A stretch of 64,000 nucleotides of DNA. Source: Longibaculum muris. Lineage in GTDB: Bacteria > Bacillota_I > Bacilli_A > Erysipelotrichales > Coprobacillaceae. The DNA lies in contig NZ_SMCQ01000001.1 in assembly GCF_004343035.1 (NCBI RefSeq), positions 245,671 through 309,670 on the forward strand, given 5' to 3'. How positions within the stretch are numbered: position 1 is the first letter of the stretch; each line of letters begins with the position of its first letter. The position numbers and the translations under genes were made by a program. Below are positions 19,761 through 27,816 of this stretch, in pieces. The notes beneath the pieces were generated by a model. That model did not search any database. It was not told where the DNA came from and worked only from the letters and a program-made list of their open reading frames with translations.

Positions 19761-19880
19761 ATGTCAAGAAATATAACAGAAGAATTAAAAGAACAAGATC
19801 AAATGAAATGGGTTCAAGAAATGAATAATATAAGAGTCATGGTAGAAGAAATGTTGATCAATGTAATCATGGCTATGTAA
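19761..19880 (+). pseudogene. TnpV C-terminal remnant
   Basis: A 39-codon open frame encodes ITEELKEQDQMKWVQEMNNI and a few more residues, which resembles the C-terminal end of TnpV, the small accessory protein of several Clostridial transposons. The N-terminal two thirds are absent, and the last residues are altered. It is fused to the intron fragment, so the junction is a deletion or insertion scar. Confidence 0.6.
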
Positions 19881-19932
19881 ATCAAAATAATATCAGCAAG
19901 ATTTTTATTAGAAGATAAAAGGAGAAATAATT

Positions 19933-20283
19933 ATGACTTTATATGAAGAATTTAAAGAAAAATATCTAAAGGATGATCTTATTGATTTCTTTATCGAAAA
20001 AAGAAAGTTCATATTAGAAAACAATAAGAAAGACTATCTAAATTATCTAATCAAGGAAGGGCTATTGGAAGAAGATATCACTAACGTAGCTAAGATGTCA
20101 TTAGATTTATTTATTGTACAGGCACAAATGATATTGATTCATGATAAGGATATTGTTGAAACTTATTCAAAGCTAAATAAGAAACAAAAATCTATGTTAT
20201 TTAGTGAAATCAATAAAAAACTTCGTTGCATGGTGTTAAATGAAATAACATACGTAGCTGAACTCGAACAGTATCAACGTTGA
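19933..20283 (+). CDS. Hypothetical protein (116 aa)
   Basis: Highly charged, mostly helical protein of 116 aa (many Lys, Glu, Leu), with AAAAGGAG before the ATG and its own terminator. It has no membrane segment, signal or recognisable motif. It sits between mobile-element scars and the Sau3AI-like system and may be accessory cargo. Family not recognised. Confidence 0.5.
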   Translation: MTLYEEFKEKYLKDDLIDFFIEKRKFILENNKKDYLNYLIKEGLLEEDITNVAKMSLDLFIVQAQMILIHDKDIVETYSKLNKKQKSMLFSEINKKLRCMVLNEITYVAELEQYQR

Positions 20284-20295
20284 TGAATAAATGTT

Positions 20296-20318
20296 AGCCT
20301 CTATTCAAGAGGCTTTTT
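20296..20318 (+). terminator. Terminator of the 116-aa gene
   Basis: AGCCTCT-ATTC-AAGAGGCT followed by five Ts. Confidence 0.85.
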
Positions 20319-20412
20319 CAATTTAACAAATAAAAAATCCAATTATATGAAAAAACTATTCAATTATAAGATGATAATTGATATAATTTTTATTGTTGAA
20401 AGGAAAATCAAT

Positions 20413-20616
20413 ATGCAAGTTAGTTATAATAATTTATTCAAAAAATTAATTGATAAAGGTTTGAAAAAGACAGAATTTGCAAAAGAAGCGGGAATTTCTC
20501 CTGGGACTTTAGCAAAATTATCAAAAAATGAGACTATTTCGATGGAAAATTTATTAAAGATTTATAAGTTTTTAGGTTGTAATAGTTTGGATGAAATTAT
20601 AGAAGTTATTGATTGA
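20413..20616 (+). CDS. Small XRE-family (Cro/CI) regulator
   Basis: Protein of 67 aa, essentially one helix-turn-helix domain: LIDKGLKKTEFAKEAGISPGTLAKLSKNETISMENLLKIYKFLGC. ATG at 20413 is chosen because GAAAGG precedes it; the upstream in-frame ATG at 20347 lies in AT-rich leader without a ribosome binding site. Its place 120 bp upstream of the methyltransferase suggests a controller-type role for the restriction-modification genes, which is inference. Confidence 0.8.
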   Translation: MQVSYNNLFKKLIDKGLKKTEFAKEAGISPGTLAKLSKNETISMENLLKIYKFLGCNSLDEIIEVID

Positions 20617-20633
20617 TTTTCTTTTTTGAGCTG

Positions 20634-20706
20634 AGGCTCATTTCGGTGTGGAATCATGATCTATCGTTTGATAGTGTTCAAGGCAAAGCTTAGATTCCAA
20701 AAAAAT
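20634..20706 (+). promoter_or_regulatory. Hairpin-rich leader before the methyltransferase
   Basis: TGAGCTGAGGCTCA is a short palindrome. TGGAATC (20649-20655) pairs with GATTCCA (about 20694-20700) around an inner CTATC-GTTT-GATAG hairpin. No T run follows on the plus strand, so it is not a simple terminator; it may be an operator or leader structure for the restriction-modification operon. Confidence 0.35.
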
Positions 20707-20735
20707 AAGTGAGAAGTGTAAACTAGGAGGACTTT

Positions 20736-21953
20736 ATGAACAAAACAATATGTGAATTATTTGCCGGTGTAGGAGGATTTAGATTAGGTTTTGAAAGAGC
20801 CGATTCTGGATGGGAAACTACATGGTTTTCACAATGGGAACCAGGGGCGAGAACACAATGGGCAAATCAGTGCTATGTGCAACATTTTGGAGATTCACCA
20901 GATATAAATGGAGAATTTCATACTTGTGAAGATATTTCTACTGTAGATAAAAACGCTATTCCAGATCATACCCTTTTGGTTGGGGGATTTCCTTGCCAAG
21001 ATTATTCAGTAGCTCAATCGTTATCTAGCTCAAAAGGTATCGAAGGAAAAAAAGGAGTTCTATGGTGGCAAATTAGAGATACCATCGAAGCAAAGAGACC
21101 AGCATTTTGTATTTTTGAAAATGTTGATAGATTATTAAAATCTCCAGCAAAGCAACGTGGGAGAGATTTTGGTATCATCTTAAGTTGTTTGAATGCCTTA
21201 GGATATTCTGCTGAGTGGAGAGTAATCAATGCCGCTGAATATGGTGCGGCACAACGCAGAAGAAGAGTATTTATTTTTGCATATAGAAATGATACGGTTT
21301 ATGCTGACTCAGTAAAAGAAATGGACGAATTATCACTGATCAATTCAGATGGATTCATGGCGAAATCATTTCCGATTGAACAAGTAGAGAATTGTTTTGA
21401 AGGAACTTTGATGAATGATTTATTAGAAATGACAGATAAATTTTCATTTGATTTTAAATCAGCTGGATTGATGAGAAACGGAAAAATATATACAAATAAT
21501 GTCGTTCCAGTAATGGAGACACCTATATTATTGGGAGATATCTTACAGTCTAATGTTGACGAAAGTTTTTATATAACAAACGAAAAAATGAGCAAATGGA
21601 CATATTTGAAAGGTGCGAAAAAAATAAATCGTATATCAAAGACTGGACATGAGTATGTCTTTTCAGAGGGGCCTATTGCTTTTCCAGATTCATGGGATAA
21701 ACCAGGTAGAACCATGCTTACAAGCGAATCTACTTTGAATAGAAGTACGCATGTTGTTTCAGATCCTGGAACAGGAGGATTGAGAACATTGACTCCAATC
21801 GAAGCAGAACGTTTACAAGGTTTCGATGACGATTGGACTAATAGTGGAATGCCAAATAGGATGAGATTTTTTTGCATGGGGAATGCTTTAGTAGTACCAA
21901 TGATAACAAGAATGGCAAAAGTTTTAGATGGTATTATAGTAAATGAAAAATAG
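20736..21953 (+). CDS. DNA (cytosine-5) methyltransferase, M.Sau3AI-like
   Basis: C5-cytosine methyltransferase of 405 aa. Motif I is ELFAGVGGFRLGFE (residues 7-20), motif IV GGFPCQDYSVAQ with catalytic Cys87, motif VI FENVDRLLKSP, and motif VIII YGAAQRRRRVFIF; motifs IX-X are at the end (LTPIEAERLQGFDDDWT; MGNALVVP). Blocks between motifs (GKKGVLWWQIRDTIE; LKSPAKQRGRDF; SKTGHEYVFSEG) agree closely with my memory of M.Sau3AI, so GATC (GATm5C) is the probable target. The adjacent Sau3AI-type nuclease supports this. AGGAGG precedes the ATG. Confidence 0.93.
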   Translation: MNKTICELFAGVGGFRLGFERADSGWETTWFSQWEPGARTQWANQCYVQHFGDSPDINGEFHTCEDISTVDKNAIPDHTLLVGGFPCQDYSVAQSLSSSKGIEGKKGVLWWQIRDTIEAKRPAFCIFENVDRLLKSPAKQRGRDFGIILSCLNALGYSAEWRVINAAEYGAAQRRRRVFIFAYRNDTVYADSVKEMDELSLINSDGFMAKSFPIEQVENCFEGTLMNDLLEMTDKFSFDFKSAGLMRNGKIYTNNVVPVMETPILLGDILQSNVDESFYITNEKMSKWTYLKGAKKINRISKTGHEYVFSEGPIAFPDSWDKPGRTMLTSESTLNRSTHVVSDPGTGGLRTLTPIEAERLQGFDDDWTNSGMPNRMRFFCMGNALVVPMITRMAKVLDGIIVNEK

Positions 21954-21969
21954 TATTATATCATAAAGG

Positions 21970-23532
21970 ATGGTGATAATTGTGCCTAATCATATTTTTG
22001 AAAAAAAGGATGTTATACAGCGGCTTGAACATTATAAAGGTAAGAAATTTGAGGATATTGATAATAAAGGAATGTTTAAGCATGTACAAGACTTTAATTT
22101 ACAAAAAGGTATTGCAGGCGCGGTTGTAGAGCAATGTATATTTGGTTATGACGCAGATACTAAACAAGAGGCGGATCTTATAATTATAGATGGTAGTGAA
22201 TCAATAAAGACTGAGTTAAAAACCACAGGAATGCTGATTGAAACAGAGCCAAAAAGACATTATGTTGCAAAAGAGCCGATGTCAATTACCGCAGTTGGGG
22301 TCTATGATATTTCAGAACAAGAGTTTTATTCTTCCCACTTTTGGGAAAAGTTAGAAAATATGCTGATTGTTTATTATCATTATGCGTCAGACCATGCTGT
22401 TACACCATTTGAATACAAAAATTTTCCTCTTGTTGGATATGAATTTCATAAATTTTCGGAAGATGATATAGAAGTATTGAAAAATGATTGGGAAGCTGTT
22501 CGAAACCTATGCGCAGAGATTACAAGTCATTATCCAGGAATCAGAAATAGGGAATGGAAAGCAGCTGTTAAAGAGGAATATATTAATGTTCATGGGCAAT
22601 TAAGAAAAGTATTAAGTTATATAAATTTAGCTCCGAAGTTTCCACCTAGGTTCAGATTAAAAAAACCTTTGGTTACAACTATCATTGCAAATCATTTTGG
22701 TTATAACCTTGAGCAAATACCTGGTAATTACACAACAATATCAGATATTGATAAAAAATGCCAAGAATTAACTTCAAAATATAAAGGGAGAACAATTTCA
22801 TCGTTAGCTCAAGAATTTGGAATACCACATATTCGAGATAAAGAGAATAAATCTGTTACTGAACAAATAATAGTTGCAATGTTTGGTGGAAAATCTGAAA
22901 AATTGAATCAAATTAGTTTATTTGAGAAGTTTGGTTTAATAGGAAAAACAGTAGTTACCACTGCTAAAGGTGGCCGCACTGAAGATATGAAATTGTTTAA
23001 AATTGATTTTAATGAAGTTACACGATTAGAAGTGAGTGATGATCTTGAATGTAGAAAATATCAATTTGAAGATTCTGATTTATATACTTATTTTGCAGAT
23101 CATGAATTTTTATGTATTATATTTGAAGAACCTAAACCTAAGGTTATTGAGGATTCATCAGGAATGTTTGTTAATATTACTCATAAGTTAGGTGATAACA
23201 GATTTATTGGGTTTAAGAGACTTGTGTTTAGCGATAAATTTATTGATGTAAAAGTAAGAAAAGTATGGGAGGATACTCGTACTAAGATTCTGACTAAAAC
23301 TTTAATTGATGTTGTGCAGAGAAGAAAAGATGGATCCGTTATAATAAATAAGAATGGTGAAATCAGTTCTGTGCCAAATTTTATTAAAAGCAAAGATAAT
23401 GATGTTTTTCTTAGGGGGTCAGGAAAAGATTCTTCCTGTAAAACAGAATGCGTCAATGGAATTAAAATGTTGCCTCAGTATGTATGGATTAAAGGAACTT
23501 CAATTGTGAAAGAACTCAATAAATTAGATTAG
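21970..23532 (+). CDS. Sau3AI-like type II restriction endonuclease (MutH fold)
   Basis: Endonuclease of 520 aa. The N-terminal MutH/Sau3AI domain has Glu54 (AGAVVEQCIFG), Asp69 (EADLIIIDG) and the ExK pair Glu82-Lys84 (KTELKTTGM). The C-terminal half repeats the fold without a clear catalytic set, as in Sau3AI where it acts as a regulatory, second DNA-binding domain (KVRKVWEDTRTKI; FLRGSG; QYVWIKGTSIVKEL). Expected to cut unmethylated GATC. Start is uncertain: ATG at 21970 touches the AAAGG, GTG at 21982 has better spacing. It lies 16 bases after the methyltransferase. Confidence 0.88.
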   Translation: MVIIVPNHIFEKKDVIQRLEHYKGKKFEDIDNKGMFKHVQDFNLQKGIAGAVVEQCIFGYDADTKQEADLIIIDGSESIKTELKTTGMLIETEPKRHYVAKEPMSITAVGVYDISEQEFYSSHFWEKLENMLIVYYHYASDHAVTPFEYKNFPLVGYEFHKFSEDDIEVLKNDWEAVRNLCAEITSHYPGIRNREWKAAVKEEYINVHGQLRKVLSYINLAPKFPPRFRLKKPLVTTIIANHFGYNLEQIPGNYTTISDIDKKCQELTSKYKGRTISSLAQEFGIPHIRDKENKSVTEQIIVAMFGGKSEKLNQISLFEKFGLIGKTVVTTAKGGRTEDMKLFKIDFNEVTRLEVSDDLECRKYQFEDSDLYTYFADHEFLCIIFEEPKPKVIEDSSGMFVNITHKLGDNRFIGFKRLVFSDKFIDVKVRKVWEDTRTKILTKTLIDVVQRRKDGSVIINKNGEISSVPNFIKSKDNDVFLRGSGKDSSCKTECVNGIKMLPQYVWIKGTSIVKELNKLD

Positions 23533-23560
23533 AAATAATAAGTTTGCAAAGGAGAATTAA

Positions 23561-24022
23561 ATGAAAAAATATGTTTCTTTCGAAGAAATATGCAATCACA
23601 AAGAGAATTTTAAAAATTCAAACTTAAAATTGATTCCTGGAATGATTTATAAAGGTGGTAATAAAGGTAATCATAGTTCTGAAGTATTATCAAAATTAAT
23701 GAAGGTTGGTAATACTGGAGGAATGCGTCCAAAAAATAATAAATATAAAAATACAGCTTATATTGTTTTGAATATTACACATGATAACAACGCATGGGAA
23801 GATTATATTGATTATAAAAAAGAAGAAGTTATTTATTATGGGGATAATGCAAAAAGTGAAGATTTATTTGAAACAAAACATAAGGGAAATAGAAATTTAA
23901 AATTTTTATTTGATAATATAGACAATCCTGATAATCAGTTCCCTTTATTTCTTTTTGAGAGGGATGCAGAATGTGTTAATAGAGATTTTAAATATATTGG
24001 GTTAGTAATCCCGAGTATATAA
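23561..24022 (+). CDS. ScoMcrA-like SRA domain protein (5' part of a stop-interrupted SRA-HNH gene)
   Basis: The 153-aa product fits the ScoMcrA-like SRA domain: GMIYKGGNKGNHSSEVLSKL, then TGGMRPKN, then EEVIYYGDN and TKHKGNRNLKFLFDNI with PLFLFERD. Such domains read modified bases (5-methylcytosine or phosphorothioate) in type IV-like restriction. The frame ends in TAA at 24020 and the HNH part continues in exactly the same frame 9 bases later, so this is probably one gene with a nonsense mutation. AAGGAG precedes the ATG. Confidence 0.75.
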   Translation: MKKYVSFEEICNHKENFKNSNLKLIPGMIYKGGNKGNHSSEVLSKLMKVGNTGGMRPKNNKYKNTAYIVLNITHDNNAWEDYIDYKKEEVIYYGDNAKSEDLFETKHKGNRNLKFLFDNIDNPDNQFPLFLFERDAECVNRDFKYIGLVIPSI

Positions 24023-24031
24023 TCTGATGGA

Positions 24032-24595
24032 TTGAGCATTGTAAAAGAAAATAATAATGGAAAAGTTATTGAAAATTTTAAGGCAAGATTAAAACTGATT
24101 CAATGTGAAGTAGATTTTAGGTGGATTAATGATTTACTTGAAGGTATAAAACCATTAGAAAGTGAATTTTGCCCTTTGCCATGGGAAACTACAATTTTAA
24201 ATTTTGGAAATGGATGCATAAATGAGTTGATTGCTAGTGGAGAAGAAAACTGGCAACAAGAGTCAATTGTTGAAAGTATAGCTGAAGGGAAGAAAAAGAA
24301 GATTTATACCACAAAATATGAAAGAAATCCTAAACTTAGAAAAAAGGCTATTGAAATACATGGTACAAAATGTGAAATTTGCGGTTTTGATTTTGAAAAG
24401 ACATATGGAGAAGTTGGAAAAGGGTTTATTGAAGTTCATCATATAAACCCCTTATTCGAGTATGCTGAAGAGATGGAAGTAAATCCTAAATCAGATTTGA
24501 TATGTGTATGTTCCAATTGCCATAGAATGTTGCATAGAAGGCGTGATAAAGTTATGGATATTAATGATTTAATCAAATTAGTTAATAGTAATTAA
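24032..24595 (+). CDS. HNH endonuclease (3' part of the SRA-HNH gene)
   Basis: The HNH domain occupies residues about 105-180: CEICGFDFEKTYGEVGKGFIEVHH, INPLFE, then CVCSNCHRMLHRR, giving two CxxC zinc pairs and the His-Asn-His catalytic set. The N-terminal segment (KVIENFKARLKLIQCEVDFRWINDLLEG) matches the linker that follows the SRA domain in intact fused proteins. The nominal start TTG at 24032 has no clear ribosome binding site. Either this half is silent, is made by read-through, or reinitiates after the upstream stop. Confidence 0.75.
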   Translation: MSIVKENNNGKVIENFKARLKLIQCEVDFRWINDLLEGIKPLESEFCPLPWETTILNFGNGCINELIASGEENWQQESIVESIAEGKKKKIYTTKYERNPKLRKKAIEIHGTKCEICGFDFEKTYGEVGKGFIEVHHINPLFEYAEEMEVNPKSDLICVCSNCHRMLHRRRDKVMDINDLIKLVNSN

Positions 24596-24650
24596 TTTTA
24601 GTTTAGGAATGTATTGTGTTTGTTGTTTACAAATAGTTTATTAAATGTCT

Positions 24651-24699
24651 GTTGCTTAGATAATTACAATTAGGTAATCATCTAAGCAACGTTTTTTTA
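24651..24699 (+). terminator. Terminator after the SRA-HNH gene
   Basis: GTTGCTTAGAT pairs with ATCTAAGCAAC around an inner ATTAC/GTAAT stem, followed by seven Ts. Confidence 0.85.
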
Positions 24700-24735
24700 T
24701 ATTTAGACAATATATGAAAAATATTGTCTAAATAT
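24699..24735. promoter_or_regulatory. Perfect 15-bp inverted repeat upstream of the GHKL-ATPase operon
   Basis: ATATTTAGACAATAT (24699-24713) and ATATTGTCTAAATAT (24721-24735) are perfect complements with a 7-nt loop and no T run. It ends two bases before a TTGACA -35 box, so it is placed as an operator for the operon that follows. Confidence 0.55.
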
Positions 24736-24736
24736 A

Positions 24737-24765
24737 TTGACAAATATAAATATATTATGTATATA
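24737..24765 (+). promoter_or_regulatory. Promoter of the GHKL-ATPase operon
   Basis: Consensus TTGACA (24737-24742) and TATATA (24760-24765) with a 17-bp spacer; first gene starts at 24817. Confidence 0.55.
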
Positions 24766-24816
24766 TAAATTGTAGATATTTAATATATTATTATATTTGT
24801 AATGAGAGGTAAAAGT

Positions 24817-25041
24817 ATGGCATCTGAAAAAGAGAAAATTGAACGTTTTAAAAGAGTTGCAGAGAATAGAACTAATAAAATAATTGATCAAATTCGTCTT
24901 CTTGGCAATTGTGCTAATAAATCGAACTATGAGTACGATGAGGAAGATGTAAAAAAGATTTTTTCTGCCATTGAAGCTGAGTTAAAGGAAACAAAATCAA
25001 AATATCAAACAAAAGCCAGAAGTAAAAAATTCGAACTATAA
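24817..25041 (+). CDS. Small charged protein, first gene of the GHKL-ATPase operon
   Basis: Protein of 74 aa starting at the ATG after GAGAGG (an in-frame ATG at 24802 overlaps that site). It is highly charged and predicted helical or coiled (EKEKIERFKRVAENRTNKII; KKIFSAIEAELKETKSKY). I do not recognise the family. It ends 12 bases before the ATPase start and has been kept directly in front of it, which suggests a small subunit or regulator. Confidence 0.6.
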   Translation: MASEKEKIERFKRVAENRTNKIIDQIRLLGNCANKSNYEYDEEDVKKIFSAIEAELKETKSKYQTKARSKKFEL

Positions 25042-25053
25042 GGGGGCGTGATT

Positions 25054-26970
25054 ATGAAAAAGTGGAGATTTTTATCAAATCAAAATTCTACAATAGTAGG
25101 GATAAATGATGCTGGAATAGAAACGTTTACTGCGAATATGAATAAATCTTTAGTTAGAGAAATTATACAAAATTCATTAGATGCAGTAATAGATGGGTGC
25201 ACGGATCCAGTAGAGGTAGAGTTTGTGCAGTTTGATATTTTAAGAGAAAGTATTCCAGATGTAGATGAACTTCAAAGAGCAATTAACAAATGTAAAAAAA
25301 GTAATCAGAATGAACCTGATGCTTATAAATTTTTTCTTAATGCAGAAAATATCTTATCTCAACCTAAAATAAGAGTTTTGAGGATTAGTGATCACAAAAC
25401 TAAAGGACTCGAAGGAACTGATACATGTGAAAAAGGAATTAGTTGGAGTAGATTGGTTAAGGAAAGTGGATCATCTAATAAAGGGCAGGGATCAGGAGGT
25501 AGTTTTGGAATTGGAAAAGCAGCTGCATTTGCATGTTCTGATTTGAGAACTGTATTCTATTCATCTAAAGATGCGCGAGGTTTGTTGTCAAATTTTGGCG
25601 TTGCAAAACTAGTATCATTTGAGGATAAAAATCCTGGTGACTGGACTACAGGTATAGGATACTATTCAGAGGATAATAGATTTGTAGCAATTAATGAGCT
25701 AACAAAATTTGATATTAATTATAATAGAGTTGATAGTGGTACTGATATTTATATTTTGGGCATGCATGATACAGATGATTTTGAAAATACTTTTACAAAA
25801 GCTGTATTGTTAGATTTTTTGGTTTCTTTAGTAAATAAAAAACTTGTGGTAAGAATACAAAATCAAATAATTGATTCAACTACATTATCAAAATATATGA
25901 ATAAATTAAATCCATATGAAAGTGAAGAAATCAAGGATTTATTAGAATATTATCATCTATTAACATCACATGATCCAAAGATAAAAAAAATCAAACTTGA
26001 TTCAGCAAAATATGGAAAACAATTTGGATTTAAAGATGGTGAATGTACTTTATATTTAAAAGAAGATGAGGGACTAAATCGGAAAATTATGATTACAAGA
26101 AGAGCAGGAATGAGAATTCTTGAGCAAAATAGGATAAGTGGTAGTATAGATTTTACTGGGGTATTGATTATCGAAGGTAATCAGATGAATGAATCATTTA
26201 AAAAGATGGAAGTCCCTTCACATGATGCTTGGGAACCTGGACGAGTTCGTGGTGAAGAAAAGAAATATAATAATATATTACTTGGACTCCGCAAGTATTT
26301 AAGAGAAACTGTAAAGGATTTATTCGGTAAAGTTACTACAAATTCAATGGATGCTTTGGGAGCGAGTGATTTTCTTCCTGATAAATCAACAGATGAAGAA
26401 GAAAAATCTTTGAAAAAAGATGAAATGAGTACAAGAATTAAAAGTCTTGAAGGTAAGGTAATAGAACCATCTAAAGAAAGAACAAGAAGCATTGATAAGG
26501 TAGAAGTAGATTCTGATCCTGAAGGGGAAACTGGAAGTGGTAAAGGTGAAGAACCTGGACCGGTAAAGCCAACACCTCCTCATCCTGGACCGGTTATTGG
26601 AGTAAATCCAAGAAATCAAGGAGGTTTGAAAAATAAAGAAGGAAATGAAAAAAATTTAAAGAAAATACAAGTAAAAAAAAGGTTGATGTGTACAAATGCG
26701 AAAAGTGGAATTTATCATCTAAGTTTTATTGTTCCTTCTAATACATCAGAAGCCAAACTAGAGTTTACACTTTCAGGAGAGCAAAGTGATTTCGAATTAC
26801 CTATACTTAATGCAAAAGTATTAAATGGAAATGCGAAAGTGACTTCTATTAAAGGTAACAAGGTTTTTTTATCTGGTTTAGAAAAAGGAAAAAATTTAAA
26901 AACTGAAATACAAGTTGAATTTGATAAATATTGTATGATGGAGGTGGATTACTATGCGTGTAAAAAGTAG
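25054..26970 (+). CDS. GHKL-fold ATPase, MutL/MORC-like, of a putative defence operon
   Basis: Protein of 638 aa. The Bergerat ATP-binding motifs are visible: N-box EIIQNSLDA (Glu36-Ala44), motif II around VLRISDHKTKGLEG (about 107-120) and the glycine-rich lid GSGGSFGIGKAAAF (about 149-162). A transducer-like region follows (about 220-420). A Pro/Gly/Glu-rich linker (about 485-530) leads to a C-terminal beta-rich domain. GHKL ATPases of this MORC/MutL type are known next to restriction systems and vsr genes. AGGGGG sets the start at 25054 rather than GTG 25048. The 3' end overlaps the next gene by 17 bases. Confidence 0.75.
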   Translation: MKKWRFLSNQNSTIVGINDAGIETFTANMNKSLVREIIQNSLDAVIDGCTDPVEVEFVQFDILRESIPDVDELQRAINKCKKSNQNEPDAYKFFLNAENILSQPKIRVLRISDHKTKGLEGTDTCEKGISWSRLVKESGSSNKGQGSGGSFGIGKAAAFACSDLRTVFYSSKDARGLLSNFGVAKLVSFEDKNPGDWTTGIGYYSEDNRFVAINELTKFDINYNRVDSGTDIYILGMHDTDDFENTFTKAVLLDFLVSLVNKKLVVRIQNQIIDSTTLSKYMNKLNPYESEEIKDLLEYYHLLTSHDPKIKKIKLDSAKYGKQFGFKDGECTLYLKEDEGLNRKIMITRRAGMRILEQNRISGSIDFTGVLIIEGNQMNESFKKMEVPSHDAWEPGRVRGEEKKYNNILLGLRKYLRETVKDLFGKVTTNSMDALGASDFLPDKSTDEEEKSLKKDEMSTRIKSLEGKVIEPSKERTRSIDKVEVDSDPEGETGSGKGEEPGPVKPTPPHPGPVIGVNPRNQGGLKNKEGNEKNLKKIQVKKRLMCTNAKSGIYHLSFIVPSNTSEAKLEFTLSGEQSDFELPILNAKVLNGNAKVTSIKGNKVFLSGLEKGKNLKTEIQVEFDKYCMMEVDYYACKK

Positions 26971-27811
26971 ATTATCACCATATCCAATACTTGATAATTA
27001 TGGAGACGATTATGTAAATTCTTCATTTGATGCAGAGTATGAGATGACTACACAATTTAGTGAAATATATGCGAAAATTAGATTTCATTTAGAGAATAAA
27101 GAAATTGAAGAATTAATAAAGAATGAAAAAGCACAATATTTAGTTCATGTTGAATGTCCATCTACATGTTTTCGTATGAAATTTAGTTCGACTGAGAATG
27201 AGATAGAATTCAAATTAAGTTCTGTTAATCTAGCAAAAATATTAGAAATAAGAACATTTATTGTTTTAACTCAAGATATAAAAAATTTTAAATCAGTTGA
27301 TTTTCATCCGGATTATTTAGGAGAAACATTTAATCTTTTTAAACATCAGATAATTGCGATTGGTACAGGAAAAAATTATATTCTCAATAAAGATGATAGA
27401 GATTTAGAATCGTTACCTTCAGTAATACAGATAATGAAAACGAGTGATAAAAAAGGAAGTTTAACTGTAAATACAGATAGTGATAATTATATAATGGTTG
27501 GTCTATCTGAAGATGTATATGAATTATACGCTAGACTAGGTAAGAATACATATAAATCAACAGCTTTTAGCTTAGTATTACTTCCAGCTTTAATGATTGT
27601 TTTACAAAGAATGCATGCAAATAAAGATGATGAAGATTACAAGTCAAGGCATTGGTTTCAAGTCATTAATTCAATTTTAGAAAACAATAAACAAAAATTG
27701 GATGATATTACTATAGAAAATGATACTTTGTTGATGGTGTGTCAGTCTATATTTGCAGATCCAATTTCCAGAAGTTTTAAGGAATTGGATTCTTGTAGTG
27801 AAAGGATGTGA
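26954..27811 (+). CDS. Uncharacterised protein, partner of the GHKL ATPase
   Basis: Protein of 285 aa, with GGAGGTGG before the ATG inside the end of the ATPase gene. Its middle part is beta-rich (YLVHVECPSTCFRMKFSSTENEIEFKL), then a mixed helical C-terminus (STAFSLVLLPALMIVLQRM; HWFQVINSILENNKQKLDD). No nuclease, helicase or membrane motif can be seen. Tight overlap with both neighbours argues that it acts in one complex with them. Confidence 0.6.
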   Translation: MRVKSRLSPYPILDNYGDDYVNSSFDAEYEMTTQFSEIYAKIRFHLENKEIEELIKNEKAQYLVHVECPSTCFRMKFSSTENEIEFKLSSVNLAKILEIRTFIVLTQDIKNFKSVDFHPDYLGETFNLFKHQIIAIGTGKNYILNKDDRDLESLPSVIQIMKTSDKKGSLTVNTDSDNYIMVGLSEDVYELYARLGKNTYKSTAFSLVLLPALMIVLQRMHANKDDEDYKSRHWFQVINSILENNKQKLDDITIENDTLLMVCQSIFADPISRSFKELDSCSERM

Positions 27812-27816
27812 TTTTA

